DNA of 64,000 nt from Duganella sp. 1224 (lineage in GTDB: Bacteria > Pseudomonadota > Gammaproteobacteria > Burkholderiales > Burkholderiaceae_D). Below the pieces are notes generated by a model. The model saw only the letters and a list, made by a program, of their open reading frames with translations. It was not told the DNA's origin and did not search any database. Location: assembly GCF_013408245.1 (NCBI RefSeq), contig NZ_JACBYS010000002.1, forward strand, positions 186,001-250,000, in the 5' to 3' direction. Made by a program: the position numbers and the translations under genes. This document shows positions 55,738 through 64,000 of the stretch, in pieces; position 1 is the stretch's first letter, and the number at the start of each line of letters is the position of its first letter.

Positions 55738-56507
55738 TCCCCTGGCTGAACACCGACACCCCCTTCCCTGACGTTTCCGAAGCCCTGACGACGGAAGCGC
55801 CCGGCCTGCTGGCCGCCGGCGCCGACCTGTCGCCGCAACGCCTGCTGATGGCCTACCGCCAGGGCATCTTTCCGTGGTTCTCGGAGGGGCAGCCTATCCT
55901 GTGGTGGAGCACCGATCCGCGCATGGTGCTGCGAACCGACCAGTTCCGCATCAGCGATTCCCTCAAGAAAACGCTGCGCAAGGTCGAACGCAGCCGCCAG
56001 GAAGGCGGCCGCTGGCAGGTGCGCTTCGACAGCGCCTTCGAGCAGGTGATGCGCAACTGCGCCGCCCCGCGCCGCGACGGCGGCGGCACCTGGATCTCGG
56101 ACGACATCATCGCCGGCTACGGCGGCCTGCACCGCCTGGGCCACGCGCACTCGGCCGAGGTCTGGCTCGATGGCGCGCTGGTCGGCGGCGCCTACGGCGT
56201 CTGCCTGGGCCGCATGTTTTATGGCGAATCGATGTTCGCGCGCGTCACCGATGCCTCCAAGATCGCGCTGGCCTACCTGGTACGTTTCCTGCGCGCACAC
56301 GGCGTCGGCATGATCGATTGTCAACAGGAAACCGGCCACCTGGCCTCGCTGGGCGCGTCGCCGATGCCCCGGTCGCAATTCCTGGCGCATCTGCGCAACA
56401 ATATCGACTTGCCGCAGATCACTGATTGGGAACCCATTGCACCTCTGGGCCCGGACAGTGTTAAGCTAACCATAGACTCCACCACCGCACCGATGGGACG
56501 TGCATGA
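55734..56507 (+). CDS. aat: Leucyl/phenylalanyl-tRNA--protein transferase
   Basis: A 257-residue N-end-rule transferase that adds Leu or Phe to proteins for ClpS/ClpAP degradation. Motifs: [20 protein letters not shown] and [20 protein letters not shown], with [14 protein letters not shown]. The start is GTG (GTGA overlap with the NUDIX gene). It overlaps ate by four bases. Confidence 0.95.
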   Translation: MIPWLNTDTPFPDVSEALTTEAPGLLAAGADLSPQRLLMAYRQGIFPWFSEGQPILWWSTDPRMVLRTDQFRISDSLKKTLRKVERSRQEGGRWQVRFDSAFEQVMRNCAAPRRDGGGTWISDDIIAGYGGLHRLGHAHSAEVWLDGALVGGAYGVCLGRMFYGESMFARVTDASKIALAYLVRFLRAHGVGMIDCQQETGHLASLGASPMPRSQFLAHLRNNIDLPQITDWEPIAPLGPDSVKLTIDSTTAPMGRA

Positions 56508-57232
56508 CGCACCTGAACGACCTGCCTTTCGCCACGCTGCAGTTTTACACGACGGCACCCTACCCTTGCAGCTACCTCGACGCGCGCCAGGCGCGCTCGC
56601 AGGTGGCCACGCCGTCACACCTGATCAACGCGGACGTCTACTCGGAACTGGTGAAGAACGGCTTCCGCCGCAGCGGCATCTTTACTTATCGTCCATATTG
56701 CGATGGCTGCCAGGCCTGCATCCCGGTGCGCGTGGTGACCGATGACTTCCGCCCCAACCGCACCCAGCGCCGCGCATGGAGCCGACATGGCGACCTGATC
56801 GCCGGCGTCGCCACGCTGTCCTTCTCCGACGAGCATTACGAGCTGTACCTGCGCTACCAGAGCCGCCGTCACGCCGGCGGCGGCATGGACCAGGACAGCC
56901 GCGACCAGTACGCGCAGTTCCTGCTGCAAAGCCGGGTCAACACGCGGCTGGTGGAATTCCGCGAACCGGGCGGCACGCTGCGCATGGTCAGCATCATCGA
57001 CGTGCTGTCGGACGGCCTGTCGTCGGTGTACACCTTCTTCGATCCGGACATCGAGGGCGCGTCCTACGGTACCTTCAACGTGCTGTGGCAGATCGAGCAG
57101 GCGCGCGAGCTGAAACTGCCGTACGTCTACCTCGGCTACTGGATCAAGGAAAGCCCGAAAATGTCCTATAAAACCAACTTCAAGCCGCTGGAAGCGCGGA
57201 TCAAAGGCGTGTGGAGCGTGCTGGACGCCTGA
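56504..57232 (+). CDS. bpt: Arginyl/leucyl-tRNA--protein transferase (Ate1/Bpt family)
   Basis: A 242-residue Ate1-like transferase. The N-terminal motif [12 protein letters not shown] and Cys-rich [12 protein letters not shown] are followed by [20 protein letters not shown] near the end. In bacteria such enzymes (Bpt) attach Leu to N-terminal Asp/Glu. Paired with aat, so the two N-end-rule transferases are co-expressed (ATGA overlap). Confidence 0.93.
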   Translation: MTHLNDLPFATLQFYTTAPYPCSYLDARQARSQVATPSHLINADVYSELVKNGFRRSGIFTYRPYCDGCQACIPVRVVTDDFRPNRTQRRAWSRHGDLIAGVATLSFSDEHYELYLRYQSRRHAGGGMDQDSRDQYAQFLLQSRVNTRLVEFREPGGTLRMVSIIDVLSDGLSSVYTFFDPDIEGASYGTFNVLWQIEQARELKLPYVYLGYWIKESPKMSYKTNFKPLEARIKGVWSVLDA

Positions 57233-57265
57233 TAAAATACGGGCGAATTACAACCAGAGCCGCCC

Positions 57266-58306
57266 ATGTCCAACAAATTCCTGTATTCCCTGGCCCGTCC
57301 AATGCTGTTCTCGATGGACGCCGAAGACGCCCACCACTTCACCCTGCCCGCCCTGAAACGCGCCGCCGCGCTCGGCCTGACGAGGCTGGTGTCGCAGCCC
57401 AAGGCCGATCCGCGCACCGTCATGGGCATCACCTTCAAGAACCCGGTCGGCCTGGCCGCCGGCCTGGACAAGGACGGCGCCTACATCGACGCGCTGGCCG
57501 ACCTCGGCTTCGGCTCGATCGAAGTCGGCACCGTGACGCCGCGCGCGCAGCCCGGCAATCCCAAGCCGCGCATGTTCCGCCTGCCGGAAGCGCACGCCAT
57601 CATCAACCGCATGGGCTTCAACAACGGCGGCGTCGACGCCTTCGTGGCCAATGTGCAGGCCTCGCGCTTCTACCAGAACAAGGAGGGCGCGCTGGGCCTG
57701 AACATCGGCAAGAACGCCGCCACGCCGATCGAAAACGCCACCGACGACTACCTGCACTGCCTGGAGAAGGTCTATCCCTACGCCAGCTACGTCACTGTCA
57801 ACATCTCGTCGCCCAACACCAAGAACCTGCGCCAGTTGCAGGGCGGCTCCGAGCTGGATGGCCTGCTGAGCACGCTGAAGACCGCGCAACTGCGCCTGGC
57901 CGACCAGCACAAGCGCTACGTGCCGCTGGCGCTGAAGATCGCGCCGGACATGGACGGCGACCAGGTCAAGAACATCGCCGATGCGCTGCTGCGCCACCAG
58001 ATCGACGGCGTGATCGCCACCAACACCACCCTCAACCGCGACGCCGTGACCGGCATGCTGCATGGCGCCGAGGCCGGCGGGCTGTCGGGCGCGCCGGTAT
58101 TCCAGTTCTCCAACACCGTGATCCGCCTGCTCAAGGCCGAGCTGGGCGACGCGCTGCCCATCATCGGCGTCGGCGGCATCATGCAGGGCGCGGACGCGCG
58201 CGTGAAGATGGACTGCGGCGCCCAGCTGGTGCAGCTGTACAGCGGCCTGATCTACGCCGGCCCGGCGCTGATCAAGGATTGCGCCGACGCCGTGCGCGGA
58301 CGCTAA
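57266..58306 (+). CDS. pyrD: Dihydroorotate dehydrogenase (quinone), class 2
   Basis: A 346-residue membrane-associated flavoprotein of pyrimidine synthesis. N-terminal membrane-binding helix ([20 protein letters not shown]), FMN/orotate motifs [32 protein letters not shown], catalytic Ser region [14 protein letters not shown] and C-terminal [16 protein letters not shown]. Follows ate by 33 bases. Confidence 0.96.
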   Translation: MSNKFLYSLARPMLFSMDAEDAHHFTLPALKRAAALGLTRLVSQPKADPRTVMGITFKNPVGLAAGLDKDGAYIDALADLGFGSIEVGTVTPRAQPGNPKPRMFRLPEAHAIINRMGFNNGGVDAFVANVQASRFYQNKEGALGLNIGKNAATPIENATDDYLHCLEKVYPYASYVTVNISSPNTKNLRQLQGGSELDGLLSTLKTAQLRLADQHKRYVPLALKIAPDMDGDQVKNIADALLRHQIDGVIATNTTLNRDAVTGMLHGAEAGGLSGAPVFQFSNTVIRLLKAELGDALPIIGVGGIMQGADARVKMDCGAQLVQLYSGLIYAGPALIKDCADAVRGR

Positions 58307-58312
58307 GCCGGC

Positions 58313-59362
58313 ATGGACAAGGTCCGCCTCGGCGCCAGCCATCTGCAGGTGTCGCGCGTCTGCCTCGGCACCATGACCTGGGGCGAGCAGACCACCGAGG
58401 CCGACGCCCACAGCCAGCTCGACTACGCGGTCGAGCGCGGCATCAACTTCATCGACACGGCGGAGATGTACCCGTCGCCCTCGCGCGCCGAGACGCAGGG
58501 CGCCAGCGAGCGCTATCTGGGCAGCTGGCTGAAGAAAAGCGGCCGGCGCGACCAGGTGGTGATCGCCACCAAGGCCGCCGGGCCGAACGCCACGCTGAAC
58601 TGGCTGCGCGGCGGCCGCGCCCGCAACCACGACGCCGCCAACCTGAAGGCGGCGGTGGACGCCAGCCTGCAGCGGCTGGGCATCGAGCAGATCGATTTAT
58701 ACCAATTGCACTGGCCGAGCCGGAATGTGCCGGTGTTCGGCAACAACGTATTTTTGCCGAAGAAGGAGCGCGCCAGCGTGCCGGTGGAGGAAACGCTGGC
58801 TGCGCTGGACGATCTGCTCAAGGCGGGCAAGATCGGCGCGGTGGGCGTGTCCAACGAATCGAGCTGGGGCGTGAGCGAATTCATCAAGCAATCCGAGATG
58901 AAGGGCCTGCCGCGCATCGCCACCATTCAGAACCTGTACAACCTGACGGCGCGACATTTCGAAACCAGCCTGCTGGACGAAACCTGCTACCGCGAGAACG
59001 TCAGCCTGCTGGCCTACAGTCCGCTGGCATTCGGCCAGTTGACCGGCAAATACCTCGACGATGCCGCCGCGCATGGCCGGCTGACGCTCTACCCGCCGAG
59101 CTGGAGTCCGCGCTACAGCCGGCCGGCGACGGTGGAGGCAGCGCGCCAATATGCACAGCTGGCGCGCGCGCACGGCCTGACGCCGGCGCAACTGGCGCTG
59201 GCGTGGTGCTACACGCGCTGGTTCGTGGCCTCGACCATCATCGGCGCCACCAACCTGGCCCAGCTACAAGCCAACATCGACACCTACGGCCTGGCGCTGC
59301 CGCCCGACCTGATCAAGCGAGTCGACCAGATCCACGCCACCATCACCAACCCCGGCCAATAA
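58313..59362 (+). CDS. Aldo/keto reductase (Tas-like)
   Basis: A 349-residue TIM-barrel oxidoreductase. Opening RLGASHLQVSRVCLGTMTWG, catalytic DTAEMYPSPS (Asp, Tyr), Lys in VIATKAAG and His in LYQLHWPSRN, with NADPH site near the C-terminus (STIIGATNLAQLQANI). It resembles E. coli Tas. Substrate unknown. Six bases after pyrD, last gene of the run. Confidence 0.88.
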   Translation: MDKVRLGASHLQVSRVCLGTMTWGEQTTEADAHSQLDYAVERGINFIDTAEMYPSPSRAETQGASERYLGSWLKKSGRRDQVVIATKAAGPNATLNWLRGGRARNHDAANLKAAVDASLQRLGIEQIDLYQLHWPSRNVPVFGNNVFLPKKERASVPVEETLAALDDLLKAGKIGAVGVSNESSWGVSEFIKQSEMKGLPRIATIQNLYNLTARHFETSLLDETCYRENVSLLAYSPLAFGQLTGKYLDDAAAHGRLTLYPPSWSPRYSRPATVEAARQYAQLARAHGLTPAQLALAWCYTRWFVASTIIGATNLAQLQANIDTYGLALPPDLIKRVDQIHATITNPGQ

Positions 59363-59364
59363 CC

Positions 59365-59457
59365 CTCCGGGGTCAGGTCCTCCATTTCTACACGAGCTGT
59401 GCCGTAGGCGTCGCCTACGGCACAGCTCGTGTAGAAATGGAGGACCTGACCCCGGAG
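59365..59457. repeat. Perfect 93-bp palindrome (46-bp arms, 1-bp centre)
   Basis: Arms 59365-59410 and 59412-59457 are exact reverse complements around a single T. The ends read CTCCGGGGTCAGG and its complement, related to the GGGGTCAGACCCC repeats, while the inner parts are different. It begins two bases after the aldo/keto reductase stop. The RNA would fold into one very long hairpin and act as a terminator-like structure. Confidence 0.97.
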
Positions 59458-59578
59458 TTGGGTGCCGTTACAACATTATTCCAATTTCACATATCTTAAT
59501 TGCTAACGATTAGTGTGCGCGGCGGGGGGCTGCATATAAGATTTCAGTATTCATGTCACTCATAGAAAGAAAGTCACC

Positions 59579-61963
59579 ATGCTGAATCGCCGCTTCGCTC
59601 TCGCCCCGCTGCCCCGCGCCCTGCTGATGGGCGGCCTGATGGTGACCACGCTGCACGTGGAGGCGCAGGACGGCGGCGTGACCGACGGCGAACTGCAGTC
59701 GGTGGTGGTCACCGGTACCTATGCCAAGAACCGCCGCACCGTCGATTCGGAATCGCCGATCGACATCATCGGCGCGCGCGAACTGCAGGCCAGCGGCTCG
59801 ACCGAACTGGCCACCGTGCTGGGCCGCGTGCTGCCGTCGCTGAATTTCCCGCGCCCGTCCGGCGCCGACGCCTCCGACGCCGTCCGTCCGGCCCAGCTGC
59901 GCGGCCTGTCGCCGGACCAGGTGCTGGTGCTGGTCAATGGCAAGCGCCGCCATGCCTCGGCGGTGGTCAACGTCAACGGTACCCAGGGCCGCGGCTCGGC
60001 ACCGGTGGACCTGAACGCGATTCCGCTGTCGGCCATCGACCACATCGAGGTGCTGCGCGATGGCGCCGCCGCCCAGTATGGCTCCGACGCGATCGCCGGC
60101 GTCATCAACATCATCCTGAAAAAAGGCGCCAGCGGCGGCGAGGTTGAAGCCGGTTTCGGCGAATACCAGAAGCATGACGGCCAGCAGCGCTCGCTGCGCG
60201 CCTCGGCCGGCCTGCCGCTCGGTGAGGACGGCTGGGTACGCCTGGCGGTGGACGCGGCCGACCGTGATCCGACCAACCGCGCCGGCGCCGACTTCCGCAA
60301 TCCGGCCGAACCGCTGTACGGCAAGGTGACGCAGCGCTTCGGCGATCCGAAAACCAAGCCGGCCGCGCTGTTCCTCAACAGCCAGTACCGCGTCAACGAC
60401 GATATCGACTGGTACGCCTTCGCCAACTACGGCCAGCGCGACACCTCGGCGGCCGCCACCTGGCGCACCGCCTACAACGGCACCGCGCTGCGTTCGCCGC
60501 TGTTCCCGCAGGGCTTCCTGCCGCTGGAGAACAGCCGCTCGACCGACACCTCGCTGGTGACCGGCGTGCGCGGCGAGGCCACCGGCTGGCGCTGGGACCT
60601 CAGCCTGAACTACGGCGAGAACGAGTTCAAGCTCAACCTGGACAACACCGTCAACCAGGACCTGGGCGCCAACAGCCCGACCCACTTCTACGCCGGCCGC
60701 CTGAAGAATTCCCAGACGCTGGTCAACTTCGACATCGCCAAGGACTTCCCGGTGGACGCCTTCAGCGGCCCGGTCACGCTGGCCCTGGGCACCGAGTACC
60801 GCAAGGAGACTTATGAGATCGGCGCCGGCGATGCGGCCTCGTACAGCGGCACCGGCGCCCAGGGCTTCTCCGGCTTCCGTCCGGTCAACGCCGGCAGCAA
60901 CAGCCGCAACAACAAGTCGGTGTACGCCAACGTCGAGGCGGAAATCACCAAGCAGTTCTCGGCCTCGGGCGCGCTGCGCCACGAGCGCTACAGCGATTTC
61001 GGCAACACCACCTCGGCCAAGGGCTCGGCGCGTTATGCGTTCAACGATGCGCTGTCGCTGCGCGCAACGGCCTCGTCGGGCTTCCGCGCGCCGTCGCTGG
61101 CGCAGCAGTTCTACACCATCACCACCACCAACTTCTCGGTGGTGAACGGCATCAACACGCCGATTGAAACCGGCACCTTCGCAGTCGGCAGCGCGGCCGC
61201 CACGGCGCTGGGCGCGACGCCGTTGAAGGCCGAGAAGGCCCGCAACTACAGCCTCGGCCTGGTGGCGCAGCCGAGCCGCAACTGGACCACCACGGTGGAC
61301 GCCTACCGCATCAACATCGACGACCGCATCGCGCTGTCGGCCAACATGACCTTGAACCAGACGTTGCGCAACGCGCTGGCCGCGCAAGGCATCCTGGTCG
61401 GCGCCGGCCGCTACTTCACCAATGCCATCGACACCCGCACCACCGGCGTGGACGTGCTGAGCACCTACCGCTGGGACACGCGCGCCTACGGCCGTTTCGA
61501 CTTCACCGGCGCCTACAACCACAACAAGACGGACGTGGAAGGCGTGAAAGCCAATCCGGCCATCCTGACCGCCAACGGCCTGACGCTGATCGACCGCCAG
61601 ACCGTCAACCGCCTGACCGTGGGATCGCCGAAGGACAAGCTGAGCCTGACCACCGACTGGTCGGTCAACAATTGGGGCCTGCGCGCGGTGGTCACGCGCT
61701 ACGGCCACTTCACGGTGCCGCAAAACAACGCGGCGCTGGACCAGACGTATGCCCAGCAGTGGACGTTGGATGTGTCGGGCAACGTCCGGCTGGGCAAGAA
61801 CTGGCGCCTGACGGCCGGCGTGGACAATGCCACCAACCGCTACCCGGACCAGGTGACGTCGGCGGGCAATCTCAACACCAACGGCATCTACCCCTACAGC
61901 GGCTGGGCGCCGAACGGCTTCAACGGGCGCTACTACTACGCCAAGGCCAGCTACGCGTGGTAA
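59579..61963 (+). CDS. TonB-dependent outer-membrane receptor
   Basis: A 794-residue receptor with a signal peptide (about 1-29), TonB box region LQSVVVTGTYAKN, plug domain (LRGLSPDQVLVLVNGKRRHA, then DHIEVLRDGAAAQYGSDAIA) and a 22-strand-type barrel ending in aromatic SYAW. No N-terminal signalling extension is seen. The substrate cannot be read; no transport or metabolism genes sit beside it. Confidence 0.93.
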   Translation: MLNRRFALAPLPRALLMGGLMVTTLHVEAQDGGVTDGELQSVVVTGTYAKNRRTVDSESPIDIIGARELQASGSTELATVLGRVLPSLNFPRPSGADASDAVRPAQLRGLSPDQVLVLVNGKRRHASAVVNVNGTQGRGSAPVDLNAIPLSAIDHIEVLRDGAAAQYGSDAIAGVINIILKKGASGGEVEAGFGEYQKHDGQQRSLRASAGLPLGEDGWVRLAVDAADRDPTNRAGADFRNPAEPLYGKVTQRFGDPKTKPAALFLNSQYRVNDDIDWYAFANYGQRDTSAAATWRTAYNGTALRSPLFPQGFLPLENSRSTDTSLVTGVRGEATGWRWDLSLNYGENEFKLNLDNTVNQDLGANSPTHFYAGRLKNSQTLVNFDIAKDFPVDAFSGPVTLALGTEYRKETYEIGAGDAASYSGTGAQGFSGFRPVNAGSNSRNNKSVYANVEAEITKQFSASGALRHERYSDFGNTTSAKGSARYAFNDALSLRATASSGFRAPSLAQQFYTITTTNFSVVNGINTPIETGTFAVGSAAATALGATPLKAEKARNYSLGLVAQPSRNWTTTVDAYRINIDDRIALSANMTLNQTLRNALAAQGILVGAGRYFTNAIDTRTTGVDVLSTYRWDTRAYGRFDFTGAYNHNKTDVEGVKANPAILTANGLTLIDRQTVNRLTVGSPKDKLSLTTDWSVNNWGLRAVVTRYGHFTVPQNNAALDQTYAQQWTLDVSGNVRLGKNWRLTAGVDNATNRYPDQVTSAGNLNTNGIYPYSGWAPNGFNGRYYYAKASYAW

Positions 61964-62033
61964 ACACGGGGTAGGCTTGCGCCTTTCGTAGCGTAGTGAT
62001 TCGGCTCGCTTTCACCCCGCACGGCGGCAGGCC

Positions 62034-62063
62034 GGGGTCAGACCCCGTACGGGGTCTGACCCC
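62034..62063. repeat. Palindromic repeat GGGGTCAGACCCC-GTAC-GGGGTCTGACCCC
   Basis: Same unit as at 50469, between the convergent receptor and chemotaxis genes. Its flanks (CGCACGGCGGCAGGCC before) are also shared. Confidence 0.9.
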
Positions 62064-62087
62064 TCCCTCAGGGGTTGACCGCGCGGC

Positions 62088-63662
62088 TCACGCAACGGCC
62101 AGCTGGTTTGACAGCTTGAACACGCTGACCGCCCGCGCCAGCAAGTCCGCCTGGTCACGCATGCTTTGCGCGGCGGCCGCGGCCTGCTCCACCAGCGCGG
62201 CATTCTGCTGCGTCACATCATCAATCGACACGATCGCCTGGTTGACCTGCTCGATCCCGTTGCTCTGCTCGCTGCTGGCGGCGCTGATCTGCTGCATGAT
62301 CTCCGCCACCTGCCGCACCGACTGCACAATGCTCTGCATGGTGCTGCCCGCCTGATTGACCAGCGCCGACCCCGCGTCCACCGTCTGCACCGAACGCCCG
62401 ATCAACTCCTTGATCTCCTTGGCCGCTGACGCCGAACGCTGCGCCAGCGTCCGCACCTCCGACGCCACCACGGCAAAGCCCCTGCCCTGCTCGCCCGCGC
62501 GCGCCGCCTCCACCGCCGCGTTCAACGCCAGGATGTTGGTCTGGAACGCGATCCCGTCGATCACGCTGATGATGTCGACGATCTTGTTGGAACTCTCCTT
62601 GATCGCCCCCATGGTCGACACCACCTCGTCCACCACCTGCCCGCCCTTGGTGGCCTGATCGGTGGCGGCCACCACCAGCCGGGTCGCCTGCCGCGCGTGC
62701 TCGGCGTTCTGCGACACGGTCGAGGTCAGCTCCTCCATCGACGACGCCGTCTCCTCCAGGCTGGAGGCCTGCTGCTCGGTGCGCGACGACAAATCCATAT
62801 TGCCGTTGGCGATTTCATTCGACGCCATGGTGATCGTATCCGTGCCCGACCGCACCTGCCCGACCGTGCGCGCCAGTGCCGCGTTCATGTCGATCAGCGC
62901 CCGCAGCAGCTGGCCGGTTTCGTCGTTGGAATGCACTTCCATGCGCATGGTCAGGTCGCCGCCGGCCACCGCCTGCGCCAGGCCGACCGCGCGGTTCAAC
63001 GGTTGCGTAATGCTGCGCGTGATCCCGTACAGCACCCACGCCGCCAGCGCGGCCGCCGCCACGGTCAGCACAATCATGGTGGTGCGCGACGTGGAATAGG
63101 ACTGCTCCGCCACCGCGCTGGTGTCGTCAATGGCGGCGGTCTGGTACTTGACCATCTCGGTCAGTGCGTTCAGGTAGGCGGTCTGCTCCTTGCGCACCGT
63201 GGTCAACAGGTATTTGACCGACTCGTCGCGCCGGCTCTCGTCGGCCGACATCTTCAGGAAGGCGCTCTGCACCACGCTGTATTTTTCACGCGCTTCCAGC
63301 ACGGCCTGCAGCCTGGCCTTGCTTTGCGGATCCTCATCGTCGGCGATCAGCGCGCCCAGCTTGCCCAGCCGCTCGGCGTTCTCCACGCGGCGCTTCTCGA
63401 CCCGCTCCAGCTCGGCCTTGACCACCGCCGGGTCGGTCGACAGCATGGCGTTGCGCATGGCGCGCGCCACGTCGTTGAGACCGCCTATCGTTTCGTAAGC
63501 CAGGATCACCTTGGGTACCTTGTCGGTCGCCAGGTCCCGCGTGTTGTTGTTGAGCTTGGCCAGGCTGCCGATGCCCTCGATGGCGATGCCGATCATGAAG
63601 ACGATGGCCAGACCCAGTCCGGCCGCCAGGCGGTAGCCGATTTTCCAATTACCGAACCCCAT
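62088..63662 (-). CDS. Methyl-accepting chemotaxis protein
   Basis: A 524-residue receptor. Helix 1 ([20 protein letters not shown]), a periplasmic four-helix sensor (about 35-190), helix 2 (about 193-213), HAMP (about 214-266) and the signalling domain with the invariant tip around [20 protein letters not shown]. The ligand is unknown. A sigma-28-like promoter precedes it at 63707. Confidence 0.95.
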   Translation of the reverse strand: MGFGNWKIGYRLAAGLGLAIVFMIGIAIEGIGSLAKLNNNTRDLATDKVPKVILAYETIGGLNDVARAMRNAMLSTDPAVVKAELERVEKRRVENAERLGKLGALIADDEDPQSKARLQAVLEAREKYSVVQSAFLKMSADESRRDESVKYLLTTVRKEQTAYLNALTEMVKYQTAAIDDTSAVAEQSYSTSRTTMIVLTVAAAALAAWVLYGITRSITQPLNRAVGLAQAVAGGDLTMRMEVHSNDETGQLLRALIDMNAALARTVGQVRSGTDTITMASNEIANGNMDLSSRTEQQASSLEETASSMEELTSTVSQNAEHARQATRLVVAATDQATKGGQVVDEVVSTMGAIKESSNKIVDIISVIDGIAFQTNILALNAAVEAARAGEQGRGFAVVASEVRTLAQRSASAAKEIKELIGRSVQTVDAGSALVNQAGSTMQSIVQSVRQVAEIMQQISAASSEQSNGIEQVNQAIVSIDDVTQQNAALVEQAAAAAQSMRDQADLLARAVSVFKLSNQLAVA

Positions 63663-63706
63663 GAGGCGCTCCCCGCAAGTTGGTGGCAGGAATTCAGTAT
63701 ATGGTC

Positions 63707-63733
63707 ATTTCGGCACGGAAATTAGAAAATTTG
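63707..63733 (-). promoter_or_regulatory. Sigma-28 (FliA) promoter for the chemotaxis receptor
   Basis: On the minus strand CAAATTTT, 11 bases, then GCCGAAAT. This matches 6 of 8 positions at each half of TAAAGTTT-N11-GCCGATAA with exact spacing, about 45 bases before the ATG. Confidence 0.65.
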
Positions 63734-63780
63734 AACGACTGTTTTGCCGCCGCCACACCGGAGGTGGCGGCGGCAGGCGC

Positions 63781-64000
63781 TCAGGACACTTCTCCGCCGT
63801 TGAGGGCGGCGTCGATGTCGGCGCGGCTCAGGTCCGGCGCGAACTGCTGGATGAAGTGGTAGGCGTACGAGCGCAGGTAGGCGCCCTTGCGCACCGCCAG
63901 CCGCGTGGTGTTCTGCGCGAACAGGTGCGACGCCTCCACCGCGCGCATGCCCTTGTCGCGGCCATGGTCGAAGGCCATCGAGGCGACGATGCCCACGCCC
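63781..64000 (-). CDS. cysB: LysR-family regulator CysB, C-terminal part only
   Basis: The window cuts the gene; only the last 72 codons remain. The segment GIVASMAFDHGRDKGMRAVE, then FAQNTTRLAVRKGAYLRSYA matches the end of CysB, the regulator of sulfur assimilation that responds to acetylserine. Cbl is a less likely alternative. The DNA-binding domain lies outside. Confidence 0.82.
   Translation of the reverse strand, partial: GVGIVASMAFDHGRDKGMRAVEASHLFAQNTTRLAVRKGAYLRSYAYHFIQQFAPDLSRADIDAALNGGEVS

Overview
The window is about 64 kb of GC-rich chromosome from a betaproteobacterium, most likely Oxalobacteraceae (Duganella, Janthinobacterium or Massilia type). The evidence is the FlhF-FlhG-FliA-MotC-MotD flagellar order, a CqsA/JqsA-type quorum-sensing locus, a divergent rluC/rne pair, and a dispersed palindromic repeat (GGGGTCAGACCCC) of a kind I associate with this family. 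Nearly all of it is dense core chromosome. I see no rRNA operon, CRISPR array, prophage or complete insertion sequence.

Layout. (1) 1-8527, minus strand: flagellar cluster flhB-flhA-[Rpn-like nuclease gene]-flhF-flhG-fliA-motC-motD, the last cut by the window edge. (2) 8646-13973, minus strand: FAH-family hydrolase, RsuA-type pseudouridine synthase, a gene-poor scar-like stretch, then S49 peptidase, Rieske protein, HAD phosphatase and rluC. (3) 14643-22561, plus strand: rne (RNase E), moaA, a single-frame MobA-MoeA fusion, and fetAB. (4) 22586-27964: rmuC, truncated haemoglobin and jqsA on minus, facing away from jqsS-jqsR on plus. The divergent intergenic region carries two FNR/DNR-type palindromes. 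(5) 28006-36985: FtsX-like permease and adenosine/adenine deaminase on minus, then the prkA-yeaH-spoVR stress operon on plus. (6) 37514-41387: tonB-exbB-exbD1-exbD2 and a TPR protein. (7) 41582-49374: ribF, ileS, lspA, coaBC, dut, an inactive-looking M48 lipoprotein and small secreted or membrane proteins. (8) 49425-54993: xdhC, a DMT permease, an AlkA-like glycosylase, a methyltransferase and MerR/TipA regulator with a visible operator, a DUF29 protein and initiator tRNA-fMet. (9) 55156-59362: a plus-strand run of NUDIX, aat, ate, pyrD and an aldo/keto reductase. (10) 59365-64000: a 93-bp perfect palindrome, a TonB-dependent receptor, a chemotaxis receptor with a sigma-28-like promoter, and the end of cysB.

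The genes connect in several ways. The flagellar operon encodes FliA, and promoter-like sigma-28 sites lie upstream of flhB and of the chemotaxis receptor. TonB/ExbB/ExbD could energise the TonB-dependent receptor further along. MoaA, MobA-MoeA and XdhC all serve molybdenum-cofactor enzymes. The jqs locus looks like an alpha-hydroxyketone quorum-sensing system whose promoter may respond to oxygen or nitric oxide, with a truncated haemoglobin gene directly behind the autoinducer synthase.

The points most worth following up are the jqs/FNR arrangement, the MobA-MoeA fusion, the M48 homologue that has lost its zinc ligands, the MerR operator before the methyltransferase gene, and the palindromic repeats. 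All functional calls rest on reading motifs; no database search was run.
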